A stretch of 28,488 bases of DNA, taken from the IMG/VR virus record IMGVR_UViG_3300029448_000304, positions 1 through 28,488 of that record; one strand, written 5' to 3'. The notes beneath the pieces were generated by a model, which was not told the DNA's origin, did no database searches, and saw only the letters and a program-made list of their open reading frames with translations. This DNA comes from a virus. Positions 8,304-16,326 of the stretch are shown piece after piece; the first letter of the stretch is position 1, and every line of letters starts with the position of its first letter. Both the position numbers and the translations under genes were made by a program.

Positions 8304-11300
8304 CAACACTGGATACAACAACGCAATCTGCGGATGACTTCATGGCTTTGTCACAACAGTTAGCTGATGAAGAATCTCAGCGTTTAGATAATACGCCTGT
8401 CGGTGCTGTCAATTATACTATGCCTACAGTGTCTGATACTACCGATAAACAACCTGTAGAAGCACAATCTACAGATGACTTGATGTCTATAGCAGACCAA
8501 TCTGGAAAACCTGTTGATGATTATGTCCCGCCACAAGACCGTATGGCTACAGTTTTTGGCTACGATGATGATTATATACCCACAGTTGAAAAAATTCCAG
8601 CAGACGAAATAACTGAAACTGAAGAACCTTTAGTAGAAGATAAGACTCGATTTGAGAAGGCAGTTGATGAGGCAGATAATTTTGAAAATACAGTGACGGA
8701 CCTTATGCACTCTGTAGACTTTTCATCTGAAGAAGAACAAGCCGCTATAGAAGCAGCTACAGAAAAAGCAAAAATAAGAGAAGCAATGTTAAATAGACCG
8801 GGCATTGACTCGTCTATGCTGCCTGAAATAGATTTAGATGAAGATGTTATTGTAAACAATGCTCGTAGAGACAAAGCAATTGAAACACTAGTTATACCAA
8901 ATATGGAAGATGGCGCGATGAAAGATTTTCTCGCCTTCACTGGTGCAGATGGATTTGAGTCTATGATTTCTTTAGGCATGTCAATGCAAAAGGCTGGTGG
9001 ATTTTCAGTAGACGTTGTAGAATCATTCTTTGAAACGTGGCAAGACACTAATAAAACTAGTTATGATTTCTTTCAAAAATTTTTAACAACAGATGTTGTA
9101 AACTTTGAAGGGGGCGTTACCCAAAGCCCTAAAGATGCAGCAGAAGAGTGGGGTAGAGAAATGATGAATCTCTTTACTGCGCTAGAGGCGGTTCCTGCTC
9201 TGGGTGCTGTATCTACATTAGGTAGACAATACAAAAATGCAGCAAGAGCAGCGGTAGCAGAGGCAAAAAATCTGGCTGATAATAAAAGATTAAACCTTGG
9301 TTTAGCTACTGCCAATGCAGCCAAAAGGGCAAAGATAAAAAAAGGAGAGGCAGCGCAAGTAGCCAATACTGCTGAAGGCATTGCTATAAAAGAACAACTT
9401 ATTATGGCTTTTGAACAACGTATTGGTGCCAGAAGTATGGATGTATTTGATGACAAGGGAGACCCTGTAATCATCAATGAAAATTTGTTAATATCCGTAT
9501 CTGAGGATGGCGTATTAAAACTAGATAACCCAAAGGCGAGAGACGCTGCTCGTGCAAAACTAAATGAATTTAAAAGTGGTAGCAAAACAGACAAGACGTT
9601 AGAAGGTGTGGGTCTCCAAAATGAAAGTGAAGTTCCTGATTTTATAATTTATGACAATGGTGAACTTACTATACCAACTGTGAAAGCAGACAATATAGAT
9701 GCTTTCACAGCCATTGCTAAAGATATATTAGATAGAAAACCAGATTTATATGACCCTAAAAAACCTTTAATAGATAATTTATTTGAAATGTCTGTTAATA
9801 AAGATGTGGTAGCACCGGATGAGTTACTAGGTGTACTAAATAAATATGGTATTAATTTTGAAGAGTATGCAACAATGATACTAGGCTCTGCTTCAGAAGC
9901 AGGCAGGGTGCTTAACAAATTTTCTCAAATATCTCAACGTGTAAAACCTGCCAGTGCTTTACGGGCAGCAGAAGAAAAGAAATTCATGGACAACATGAAT
10001 GGGCTACAAAAATTTGTAGTTAGAGTAGAGAATATTAGACGTGGACTACTCGTATCTCAACTTGCTACTGCAATGAGAAACCTATCATCCGCTGGTTTTC
10101 GCGCACCCCTTCAAGGTTTAGAGAACATGATGGATACAGCACTCTATAATATGAGTGAAGCATCTGGACCAACAATACTTAGACTAGACCAAGGACTTAA
10201 AACATTTGTTCCGGGTCAGGGTAACTGGACAGGTAGTTTTAGACATATGCGTTACATGTTTGACCCTACAAAAATGGGACAGTCCAAAGAAATAACCGAT
10301 TATGTTTTAACTAACGACAAGTTTGCCTCACAATTTGACTCAATGTTTAACACCATTAATGAAATACGCCGTAGTACTGGTAAAGGCCAAGCAAAAACTA
10401 AGTTTGGTAGGGGCGTTGATGGAATACTAAATGTTGCTGAAGCAGGTGTAGATGTGTTAAACCTGCCAAACAGATGGCAAGAATTTCTTATTAGACGGGG
10501 TGCGTTTTCAGGTGAGTTAGAACGTCTTGTAAAAAGAGAGTATGGTATTGATTTAATTCAGGCTCTTAATGAAGGTAGATTACCTGACTTAATAAATGAT
10601 GCGCCAGATTTAGTTGGCAAAAATAAAAGGTCATTTACTGAATTAGTCGGAGATGCTACTAATGCAGCACTTGATATTACCTATGCTAAATCTCCCGAAA
10701 TACCCGTGTTTCAAAAACTTACTTCATTTATAACACAAAATGGACTCACTGCTGTAGTTCCTTTCCCACGTTTTATGTTTAATAGTATGGAACTAGCTGG
10801 TAATTATACTGCGGGTGGGTTTGCGCCAGTAATTAAAAGAAGTATTTCTGCTGTGCGTGGAGATGTAGGCACAGCTACAGGTAAACTAACTAAAAAAGAA
10901 CGTCAGCAAATATCTCGTAACATTGTCGGCGCAACAGTAATTCTTCCTGCTGCCATGATGTATCGTGATGAAACTATTAATGAAGATGGTGTACCTTCTG
11001 ACTACAAAATGTTAAAGACTGCTGCGGGTTTACTAGATAGTACGCCACAATCACCTATTATAAGGCAAGCATTATGGGTAGCTGAATTTTTAAAAAGAAA
11101 AGGAAATGGAACAGCGCGTAACTGGTTAGATTTTGATGACATTAAACAGACTTGGCTTGGAACTAATGTGCGAACAGGAGTTGGCGGTATTATATTTGAA
11201 GACATAACTAAAATTCTAACTACAGCAGATGACATGGGTGGAGAAAAAGGATTAGAATATATAGGTAAGGCATTAGGAGAATACAGTAGTACTTTTTTAA

Positions 11301-12121
11301 CTCCTATGACACAGGTTGTAGAACTACAACGTATGCAAGGAAAACGAACATCAGTATTTACAGATGTGCGGGAAGAATCTTTGCTTGGTACGGATGTTAA
11401 AACAGGTGAGCGTTTATCAACTAGTCCAGTCAAGAGAGGTTTTCTTGAGGTCATGGACAGAAGAGGAATTTCTAATATATTTGACCCTTCTTCAATGGAT
11501 GATTTACCAGCAAGGGAAACTATATTTCAAAAGGATGACGGGCCACGAGAGCGTATTGCAATACCTCTAAAAGTATTTGGGGGACTTGGAATGAGTCAAG
11601 AGTTAAGTGAAGCTGGTCAGTTCATGGAGAAGTTGGGTTATAGGGATTTTAAAATAGCTAGTAGAACTGTATCAAAAGGTTTTAATCAGTTTCAAACACG
11701 CTTTCTTAGAAAGCAACTGCCATTAATCGTAGAGTTAGCACAAAGTCCAGAGTTTATTGCTGAACAAAAAAGCCTTGCCCGTCAATCCGGTGAAAAAAAC
11801 GTAAACAAATTTATTAAAATAGCTCAAATTTCTTTTATAGATGGGCAAATAACAAACTATAAAAATTCAATGGATAACTATATAGCAGACGGAGATGCAG
11901 GTAAACTTGCTACACCAGACGGAAGCCCTATAGACGTTAGGCTAACACAATTAGTGCGGCTTCAACAACAGTACAGAAGACTTAGACCATCTCAAAGAGA
12001 TAAGGCATGGCAAGCCTTACCTGCTCTTATAAAAGACGGGGGTCTTAAAAACAAAGAACCTAACTTAGCTGATATAGAACACTTAACTGCTTTAATTAAA
12101 TACGCTAAGAAACCTATTTAA
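8300..12121 (+). CDS. Large putative internal virion / DNA-ejection protein
   Basis: At 1273 residues it is the largest protein here, starting at an ATGA overlap. The first 150 residues are acidic and Asp/Glu/Gln-rich (for example YGYDDDYIPTVEKIPADE-like composition around 90-105), probably disordered. Residues about 560-625 contain a conserved-looking helical block (GLQKFVVRVENIRRGLLVSQ) followed by RNLSSAGFRAPLQG. Later segments are long amphipathic helices with a moderately hydrophobic patch (NIVGATVILPAAMMY). The size, helical make-up and last place in the late operon resemble internal virion proteins such as T7 gp16, which cross the envelope during ejection; I see no lytic transglycosylase signature. 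Its TAA overlaps the stop of the converging - strand operon. The role is inference. Confidence 0.7.
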   Translation: MTTLDTTTQSADDFMALSQQLADEESQRLDNTPVGAVNYTMPTVSDTTDKQPVEAQSTDDLMSIADQSGKPVDDYVPPQDRMATVFGYDDDYIPTVEKIPADEITETEEPLVEDKTRFEKAVDEADNFENTVTDLMHSVDFSSEEEQAAIEAATEKAKIREAMLNRPGIDSSMLPEIDLDEDVIVNNARRDKAIETLVIPNMEDGAMKDFLAFTGADGFESMISLGMSMQKAGGFSVDVVESFFETWQDTNKTSYDFFQKFLTTDVVNFEGGVTQSPKDAAEEWGREMMNLFTALEAVPALGAVSTLGRQYKNAARAAVAEAKNLADNKRLNLGLATANAAKRAKIKKGEAAQVANTAEGIAIKEQLIMAFEQRIGARSMDVFDDKGDPVIINENLLISVSEDGVLKLDNPKARDAARAKLNEFKSGSKTDKTLEGVGLQNESEVPDFIIYDNGELTIPTVKADNIDAFTAIAKDILDRKPDLYDPKKPLIDNLFEMSVNKDVVAPDELLGVLNKYGINFEEYATMILGSASEAGRVLNKFSQISQRVKPASALRAAEEKKFMDNMNGLQKFVVRVENIRRGLLVSQLATAMRNLSSAGFRAPLQGLENMMDTALYNMSEASGPTILRLDQGLKTFVPGQGNWTGSFRHMRYMFDPTKMGQSKEITDYVLTNDKFASQFDSMFNTINEIRRSTGKGQAKTKFGRGVDGILNVAEAGVDVLNLPNRWQEFLIRRGAFSGELERLVKREYGIDLIQALNEGRLPDLINDAPDLVGKNKRSFTELVGDATNAALDITYAKSPEIPVFQKLTSFITQNGLTAVVPFPRFMFNSMELAGNYTAGGFAPVIKRSISAVRGDVGTATGKLTKKERQQISRNIVGATVILPAAMMYRDETINEDGVPSDYKMLKTAAGLLDSTPQSPIIRQALWVAEFLKRKGNGTARNWLDFDDIKQTWLGTNVRTGVGGIIFEDITKILTTADDMGGEKGLEYIGKALGEYSSTFLTPMTQVVELQRMQGKRTSVFTDVREESLLGTDVKTGERLSTSPVKRGFLEVMDRRGISNIFDPSSMDDLPARETIFQKDDGPRERIAIPLKVFGGLGMSQELSEAGQFMEKLGYRDFKIASRTVSKGFNQFQTRFLRKQLPLIVELAQSPEFIAEQKSLARQSGEKNVNKFIKIAQISFIDGQITNYKNSMDNYIADGDAGKLATPDGSPIDVRLTQLVRLQQQYRRLRPSQRDKAWQALPALIKDGGLKNKEPNLADIEHLTALIKYAKKPI

Positions 12122-12243
12122 CGCCACCATCCATCGTACTCCTTTACACAGTTACATAAATCATTAACCAGCCCCATGCCAATGGCATACAAGAGCCAGC
12201 CAACAATAGCAACAAACGGTGCATACTTAACGATTGTCACCAT
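12118..12243 (-). CDS. 41-residue single-pass membrane protein
   Basis: The frame is open for 64 codons, but I chose the ATG at 12243. It follows CAGGGTG and overlaps the MazG gene by only 17 bases, whereas the longer reading overlaps by 86. The peptide begins MVTIVKYAPFVAIVGWLLYAIG, one membrane helix, and ends with a short charged tail (VKEYDGWWR). It is the last gene of the - strand operon and its TAA overlaps the TAA of the converging late operon. It could be a small membrane regulator or a lysis-related protein; nothing identifies it further. Confidence 0.5.
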   Translation of the reverse strand: MVTIVKYAPFVAIVGWLLYAIGMGLVNDLCNCVKEYDGWWR

Positions 12244-12610
12244 CACCCTGTAGGCGATTCCTAGCTTTCCTATCTGCCAACTTTTCAAGATTGCTTTCCA
12301 TAACACTACCAAGATTTATATCCACTTCTCTTGCCAGCATAGCGCAGTACCACAGGACATCACCTAACTCTGCACCTATCTGATTTAACTTATCGTTGTA
12401 CCCTTCAACATCTGCACCATCACGTATCAGCTTCTTAACTTTATTAGCAATCTCACCAGCCTCACCAGTAAGCCCAAGAGTAATATACTCAAGGGCTTTT
12501 TCTTTTGGGAAGATGGCTGTCTCTGCTGCACGTATCTGGTATTCAGTAGCTGTTATACCGCTTAAAGATTTATTCTTCATCCACTGTTTCGCCTCTTCTT
12601 CTAGTGTCAT
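12227..12610 (-). CDS. mazG: MazG-type nucleoside triphosphate pyrophosphohydrolase
   Basis: A 127-residue protein with the full single-domain MazG pattern: EYQIRAAETA, then LGLTGEAGEIANKVKK with the metal-binding Glu50 and Glu53, then ELGDVLWY with Glu81 and Asp84, and the closing N-L-E-K-L-x-D-R. The family hydrolyses (d)NTPs to the monophosphate and pyrophosphate. In phages it is thought to clean the nucleotide pool or alter host alarmone signalling. AAGGG precedes the ATG at 12610; a second ATG at 12580 after AGAGG would give a shorter form that keeps every motif. The gene sits in the same operon as the ribonucleotide reductase, in line with a nucleotide-pool role. Confidence 0.9.
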   Translation of the reverse strand: MTLEEEAKQWMKNKSLSGITATEYQIRAAETAIFPKEKALEYITLGLTGEAGEIANKVKKLIRDGADVEGYNDKLNQIGAELGDVLWYCAMLAREVDINLGSVMESNLEKLADRKARNRLQGDGDNR

Positions 12611-12830
12611 TAGTTTTACCCTTGTTTAGATTCTCATGGTAGGCATCGTTCCATCCTCGTTCCCACTCACGATACTGCATAGTGTTAGGGTCAATGTTAG
12701 GACGGTTCTCTTGAAACGTAGTTTTATCACCTACTTTAATTAGCTTACCACCACGTTTAAAGGCTTCATAGCCCCACTGGTATTGAATACGCAGTGGAGC
12801 ATCGTATTTACTTAGGCCGCTACGCCGCAT
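12570..12830 (-). CDS. Small protein resembling ribosome modulation factor (RMF-like)
   Basis: An 86-residue protein with AAGGAG eight bases before the ATG. It contains QYQWGYEAFKRGG and, after a loop, EWERGWNDAYHENL. The spacing of G-Y-x-A-x-x-x-G followed by W-x-x-G-W-x-x-A matches the two halves of bacterial RMF, the small protein that dimerises ribosomes for hibernation, although the loop between the halves is longer here and the Cys-Pro-Tyr of RMF is missing. The ends overlap MazG by 41 bases and the next gene upstream by 11. The likeness is by eye only; the protein may be unrelated. Confidence 0.6.
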   Translation of the reverse strand: MRRSGLSKYDAPLRIQYQWGYEAFKRGGKLIKVGDKTTFQENRPNIDPNTMQYREWERGWNDAYHENLNKGKTNDTRRRGETVDEE

Positions 12831-13245
12831 CTTTGGTCTCCTTAAAGGCTTTGATTACGTCAGAGGAAAACAGCTTCTGCAAATTAAGCAGATACATTCG
12901 TGCTGCATTATTATCCCCACCTGATACACTACGTTTGCTATCCAAGTTAGATATGATACGCTTTAACGAGGTAGTATCGAACACAATTGTTGCAAAAGTT
13001 TCATCACCGATACATAGATTGTGGAACCAGTAATCTGATTCCGTAGCGTTGATGCCGCTTGGTTTACCATAGCACTCATACTCGATAGCAATGTTGCCAG
13101 TCTTTTGCCATACATCCCTTTCACTTTTCACCTCAATCTTTTTATCCTGTAACATATCCGCTACTTGCTTCTCACGAACCTTACCATACTCAAGGTCAAT
13201 GTCAAACTTCTTACGGTCTTTCTTATTCGGTTCCAGTTTGTTCAT
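12820..13245 (-). CDS. Putative PD-(D/E)XK nuclease
   Basis: A 141-residue protein with AAGGAG nine bases before the ATG. After a basic N-terminus, a helix (YGKVREKQVADML) is followed by a strand KIEVKSERD, whose Glu38-x-Lys40 fits the E-x-K half of a PD-(D/E)XK core, then NIAIEYECYGKPSGI and an S/A-D-Y-W motif. The order helix, I-E-V-K, N-I-x-I-E-x-x-x-x-G-x-P-S-G-I, A-D-x-W is one I know from small phage and bacterial nucleases of the Holliday-resolvase/restriction-like fold. It may cut host DNA or branched DNA. It lies in the metabolism end of the replication operon. Confidence in the gene is high; in the enzyme class it is moderate. Confidence 0.68.
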   Translation of the reverse strand: MNKLEPNKKDRKKFDIDLEYGKVREKQVADMLQDKKIEVKSERDVWQKTGNIAIEYECYGKPSGINATESDYWFHNLCIGDETFATIVFDTTSLKRIISNLDSKRSVSGGDNNAARMYLLNLQKLFSSDVIKAFKETKDAA

Positions 13246-13480
13246 CGGTTGTGTCTCCTTCTGCCTGTTGGAGTTGTGGTTGTATAAAGTATTTTGTAAG
13301 CATCTCTAACTTATCGTGGTAGTTAGCCATCTGCTCAAGTTCTAATTCTATAGTCTCTACTATATCAGAGTGTTCTCCGATACCAATAGTATTGTTCATA
13401 TACACTTCTACATTAGCAAGGTGTTTATTTATTTGTCCTGCTAGATGAGAACGTGTAGCGTTAATTAATATGTCTCGCAT
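13223..13480 (-). CDS. Small conserved helical protein
   Basis: An 85-residue protein with an AGGGG-type site before the ATG at 13480. It is mostly helical, with the segment NTIGIGEHSDIVETIELELE in the middle and a polar Gln/Glu/Thr tail. The 'A-x-I-x-K-H-x-x-N-V-E-x-Y ... G-I-G-E-H' pattern recurs in small proteins of marine phages, but no function is known to me. It overlaps the downstream nuclease gene by 23 bases. No membrane segment or metal-binding cluster. Confidence 0.72.
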   Translation of the reverse strand: MRDILINATRSHLAGQINKHLANVEVYMNNTIGIGEHSDIVETIELELEQMANYHDKLEMLTKYFIQPQLQQAEGDTTDEQTGTE

Positions 13481-13483
13481 GTA

Positions 13484-13681
13484 TCACCCCTCTGTTATCA
13501 TTACCCATTGTACATTGTTCTCTGTACTAACTGTCCTAAAGTTACCTGCTTTAGACCAGTCAATCTCTTCTATGCCTTCGTTAAAGATTACTTCTCCTTG
13601 TACCGTTGCTTCTGGTTCGTCTTGTTTATTTATGTGATGCATACCATATGCTAATGCACCTAATACTAATAATGCTTCCAT
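13484..13681 (-). CDS. 65-residue protein, unknown function
   Basis: The open frame runs up to 13777, but the ATG at 13681 is preceded by AAAGGAG at ideal spacing, and this start avoids a long overlap with the zinc-ribbon gene upstream, so I chose it. The peptide opens with a short hydrophobic stretch (MEALLVLGALAYGMHH) that could be a membrane-associated helix, then an acidic segment and a C-terminus rich in beta-type residues (FRTVSTENNVQWVMI). It starts two bases before the end of the zinc-ribbon gene's stop codon region. Function unknown. Confidence 0.65.
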   Translation of the reverse strand: MEALLVLGALAYGMHHINKQDEPEATVQGEVIFNEGIEEIDWSKAGNFRTVSTENNVQWVMITEG

Positions 13682-13682
13682 G

Positions 13683-13841
13683 TCAACTCCTTTCTGCTTT
13701 TGGTAAATACATAATAACTTCAGCCCTGCAATCTGGATTAGGACACGATAGGTTTGTTTCCATACAGAAGTTTTCAAATTCTTCTTCTATATCTATATCC
13801 CCACCCCAGATTAATTCTGTTCCGCAGTACCAGCAATTCAT
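13683..13841 (-). CDS. 52-residue zinc-ribbon microprotein
   Basis: This gene was found by translating the gap after the ribonucleotide reductase. The ATG at 13841 lies one base after the reductase stop (TGATATG), so it is translationally coupled. The product starts MNCWYCGTELIWGG and later has SCPNPDCRAE. The pair C3-x-x-C6 with C33-x4-C38 makes a zinc-ribbon, with an extra Cys at 26 in an acidic linker (DIDIEEEFENFC). The family is unknown to me. It could bind nucleic acid or a protein partner. Placement right behind NrdJ may be coincidence. Confidence 0.72.
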   Translation of the reverse strand: MNCWYCGTELIWGGDIDIEEEFENFCMETNLSCPNPDCRAEVIMYLPKAERS

Positions 13842-13842
13842 A

Positions 13843-15813
13843 TCACGCTGCCTCTATGTCTACAATTTCACACACCCCTGCAGTACACGCTAACTCACGT
13901 CCACCTGATGTGGTGTCTTCTTTCTCAAACTCTTTGAGTAATGACCAGTCTACATTCTTTGGCATTTTTGTCAAGAACTTTTTGTATTCATCTTTATCTA
14001 TATCCTGATAAGGTGCTTGCTGATATGTATGCTCACTGAATGGCAGGAAGCTGATACCAGACACCTCATCAAAGTGTTTGTATACCCAAGCACCCACGTC
14101 CATCCATTCAGATTCCTTAACTGAAATTGTTACACTAGGCTTATGCTCACACCAGTAACGCTGATAGGTGAGCCATAACTCTAGCTGCTCTATGGCGTTC
14201 ATCTGTGTGCGTGTGACAGCACCCAAGGGTGACTGCATAGGAAAGCTGAACACTGTCGTTGAGTCGGGTTTCATTACGTCAGGTTCAGAAGGTATGCCCT
14301 GCGAGACAAGGAACTGTGTAAGCGGGTCTTTGTTATCACCACGTACAGTGCGTATGTAGTACGGATTGTGTCTAGCATGTATGCCTGACGCAGCATCAGT
14401 AAGTTGTGACACTGTACCACTAGGCTTAACGCAGGTAACAGCAGTTGACTGCGGTATTCTTAACTGCTTTGCCATAGCTTCATTAGTGCGTATCGCCTCG
14501 TCTTTTAGTATGCCAAGTAGTATGGGCAGCTTCTCACCTGTAGTAGATGTCATGGCGTTATCCATAATACCTGTTAGAGATACGCCCAGTAAACGCTCTT
14601 CCTCTGTATTATCTTTCCATACCTTGCGTAGATATTTAAAGTTAGTAAGTGTTGCTTGGAATGTACCAAGAATTGTAGCCAACCTAACCTTTTCTTTTAG
14701 TGTATCTAGTATGTCGTTTTGACGGACAACGACTTCTGATAGATTACAAAACTGATACGGGCGTAAAATTATCTCACTGCAGGGGTTGCAGCCGAAGGCG
14801 TAATCTAATGACAAACCAGTAGAAGGGTCTTTTAAACCTGTTTGTATCTTTCTTCTGCCATTTTTAGCAGCTTGCTTTTTTGCAGACTCCCTATTAAATA
14901 TACCACGTTCACCTGACTTACTGTCGTACAATGACAACCATTCACGCATGAATGTACCCATCTCTGGTTTACTTTTATAGGCTACAGAGTTATTAGCTAA
15001 TGCTCTTTGCCCTTCATTTTGCCACCATTGACCTGACTTAGCGTGAGCCATTTGGTCATCATTTAGGTTAGATAAACTAATCAGTGCTGACCTGCGTACA
15101 CCGCCAACTACTACGACCTCACCAATCTTACACATAATATCATGGCACTCAATAGGGTATAGCTTACGCCCTGCTGCACCTCTAAACTTCTGTATAACAA
15201 ACTCAAACAACTCAACTAATGGCTGTGGGCCTGATGCCCTACCACCAAATGTCTTGAGCCTAGCACCAGCAGGGCGTACATCTGACACATCCCATGCAGG
15301 TATCTGACCTATGTAGAGCATGGCAATCAACTCTTTAAGTGACTTAGCCCAGCCGGGTCTGCTGTCACCTACCTTAATTACTGTATCAGTCTTATAAAAA
15401 TCTTCTGCCACAAAAGGTAGTTTTTCAATGTTATGACGTTCAACACTAAAGCCTACGCCTGTGCCACACATAAGTATGTACATAGTCTCATCGAAAGCAC
15501 GAGGGTTATCTACAGGTACATATGAACAGTTATATCCACCTACATGGCAGCGGTCAAGTGCGGGGCCACTTGTCATTAATGCTCTCATGCTAGGCATTAT
15601 ACTCTGATTAAGTACTGCATCCTCTAGTTCGCCTCTTAAAGACTGAGATATTTTATAGTTGTGATTGTCTTGCAAGTGCTTAGACATGTAATCAAAATAT
15701 CTGGACACAGTTTCACCCCATGTCTCACGGCGTTGCTCATCATCTTTCCATCTTGCATAGCGAGATAGGGCTATAAAATTCTGGTAGTCTGTTGGTAATG
15801 TATTTCTTAGCAT
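13843..15813 (-). CDS. nrdJ: Class II (adenosylcobalamin-dependent) ribonucleotide reductase, monomeric type
   Basis: The enzyme reduces ribonucleoside triphosphates to deoxy forms using adenosylcobalamin, without a small subunit. A GTG at 15822 is possible, but the ATG at 15813 has GGAG eight bases upstream and is preferred, giving 656 residues. Visible motifs (this start): Cys96 in YNCSYVP and Cys356 in FCNLSE (the redox pair), N343-P-C345-S-E347 as the thiyl-radical site, KPSGTVSQL and a Cys643-x4-Cys648 tail that would pass electrons from thioredoxin. The order matches the Lactobacillus leichmannii-type monomeric enzyme, somewhat shorter as in phages. The gene lies mid-operon, with a 48-residue gene upstream whose stop overlaps the alternative start. 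It needs cobalamin and a reductant from the host. Confidence 0.95.
   Translation of the reverse strand: MLRNTLPTDYQNFIALSRYARWKDDEQRRETWGETVSRYFDYMSKHLQDNHNYKISQSLRGELEDAVLNQSIMPSMRALMTSGPALDRCHVGGYNCSYVPVDNPRAFDETMYILMCGTGVGFSVERHNIEKLPFVAEDFYKTDTVIKVGDSRPGWAKSLKELIAMLYIGQIPAWDVSDVRPAGARLKTFGGRASGPQPLVELFEFVIQKFRGAAGRKLYPIECHDIMCKIGEVVVVGGVRRSALISLSNLNDDQMAHAKSGQWWQNEGQRALANNSVAYKSKPEMGTFMREWLSLYDSKSGERGIFNRESAKKQAAKNGRRKIQTGLKDPSTGLSLDYAFGCNPCSEIILRPYQFCNLSEVVVRQNDILDTLKEKVRLATILGTFQATLTNFKYLRKVWKDNTEEERLLGVSLTGIMDNAMTSTTGEKLPILLGILKDEAIRTNEAMAKQLRIPQSTAVTCVKPSGTVSQLTDAASGIHARHNPYYIRTVRGDNKDPLTQFLVSQGIPSEPDVMKPDSTTVFSFPMQSPLGAVTRTQMNAIEQLELWLTYQRYWCEHKPSVTISVKESEWMDVGAWVYKHFDEVSGISFLPFSEHTYQQAPYQDIDKDEYKKFLTKMPKNVDWSLLKEFEKEDTTSGGRELACTAGVCEIVDIEAA
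15529..15557 (-). promoter_or_regulatory. Possible weak promoter inside nrdJ
   Basis: On the - strand, TTGACC (15557-15552), 17 bases, TATAAC (15534-15529). It has the same -10 as the strong promoters, but it lies deep in a conserved coding region (the YNCSY motif), so it may be a by-product of protein sequence. It could raise transcription of the genes downstream of nrdJ. Confidence 0.25.
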
Positions 15814-15818
15814 CTCTG

Positions 15819-15965
15819 TCACTCCGTAATTGTTCTAATGTGTTTAATATCTGCACCTTCTATGTCATAAAAGTATTCTTGTATGCTCTCTTCTAATTCA
15901 TCACCAACTCTTCCATCTGCTGGCACTGGATATTCTTCATCATCTATGTCTATGGTTATGTACAT
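15819..15965 (-). CDS. 48-residue acidic microprotein
   Basis: The frame, read in the gap between nrdJ and the DUF3310 gene, begins at ATG 15965, one base after the upstream stop, and ends at TGA 15821-15819, immediately before the nrdJ start. The product, MYITIDIDDEEYPVPADG then GDELEESIQEYFYDIEG, is very acidic with a beta-alpha pattern. The ribosome-binding site is weak (GAGAG), so coupling probably matters. This kind of short acidic beta-alpha protein is frequent in phages. Function unknown. Coding status rests on tight fit between neighbours and sensible composition. Confidence 0.6.
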   Translation of the reverse strand: MYITIDIDDEEYPVPADGRVGDELEESIQEYFYDIEGADIKHIRTITE

Positions 15966-15966
15966 C

Positions 15967-16326
15967 TTAACTCTCATTTGCCATAACCTCTTCAACAAGA
16001 GCGTTTAAGTACCACTGTGCCTTCTGTAAATCCTGCAAGGGTTTATCTTTATAATCAAAACGCCATAGATATTTCAATACATTGCCCTGCAAGTAGTGCT
16101 TAAAGCCATCACCTGTAGCCGCAGAGATAGCATGTATACATTCAATGCCTGTTTGGTTGTAGTGTGGTGGACTGTTTACCATATCTACATCAGCAGAAGG
16201 TGGATAGTCTTCTGGGCTACTAACATCAAGCCACGCTTTAACATTATCGCTTTGTTTATTTGCTTGCTTCATGCGTATCTCCTCTTGTCTTAGTTTAGCT
16301 ACCATGTAATCTTCATACCTACTCAT
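15967..16326 (-). CDS. DUF3310 protein (T7 gp1.7-like nucleotide kinase family)
   Basis: A 119-residue protein. The C-terminal part has the DUF3310 signature: V-N-S-P-P-H-Y-N at 50-57, G-I-E-C-I, then HYLQGNVLKYLWRFDYKDK and a D-L-Q-K-A-x-W-Y-L helix. T7 gp1.7, which carries this domain, is a nucleotide kinase acting on dTMP and dGMP; whether this shorter protein is active as a kinase is not shown. The N-terminal 45 residues are a charged helix and linker. It is coupled by ATGA to the gene upstream and sits next to nrdJ, in keeping with dNTP metabolism. Confidence 0.85.
   Translation of the reverse strand: MSRYEDYMVAKLRQEEIRMKQANKQSDNVKAWLDVSSPEDYPPSADVDMVNSPPHYNQTGIECIHAISAATGDGFKHYLQGNVLKYLWRFDYKDKPLQDLQKAQWYLNALVEEVMANES

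Noticed and set aside
9073-9594. A - strand open frame of 173 codons opposite the 1273-residue late gene
   Set aside because: It is antisense to a continuous late gene, rich in Ser, Ala and Leu without a ribosome-binding site, so it is treated as a shadow.
12176-12188. ATGCCA-A-TGGCAT as a bidirectional terminator between the converging operons
   Set aside because: The arms are separated by a single base, there is no T-run on either side, and it lies inside a coding frame.
13681-13687. TTGACA before the 65-residue gene as a promoter -35
   Set aside because: It is formed by the ribosome-binding site and start codon (GGAGTTGACATG), and no -10-like hexamer is found 15-18 bases further on.
14366-14722. 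A + strand open frame of 118 codons opposite nrdJ
   Set aside because: It is antisense to a well-supported enzyme gene with recognisable catalytic motifs, and its product has no sensible composition or start signal; it is a shadow.
15814-15822. GTG at 15822 as the start of nrdJ
   Set aside because: The GGAG site would overlap the GTG itself, while the ATG at 15813 has the right spacing; the three extra residues add nothing to the family match.
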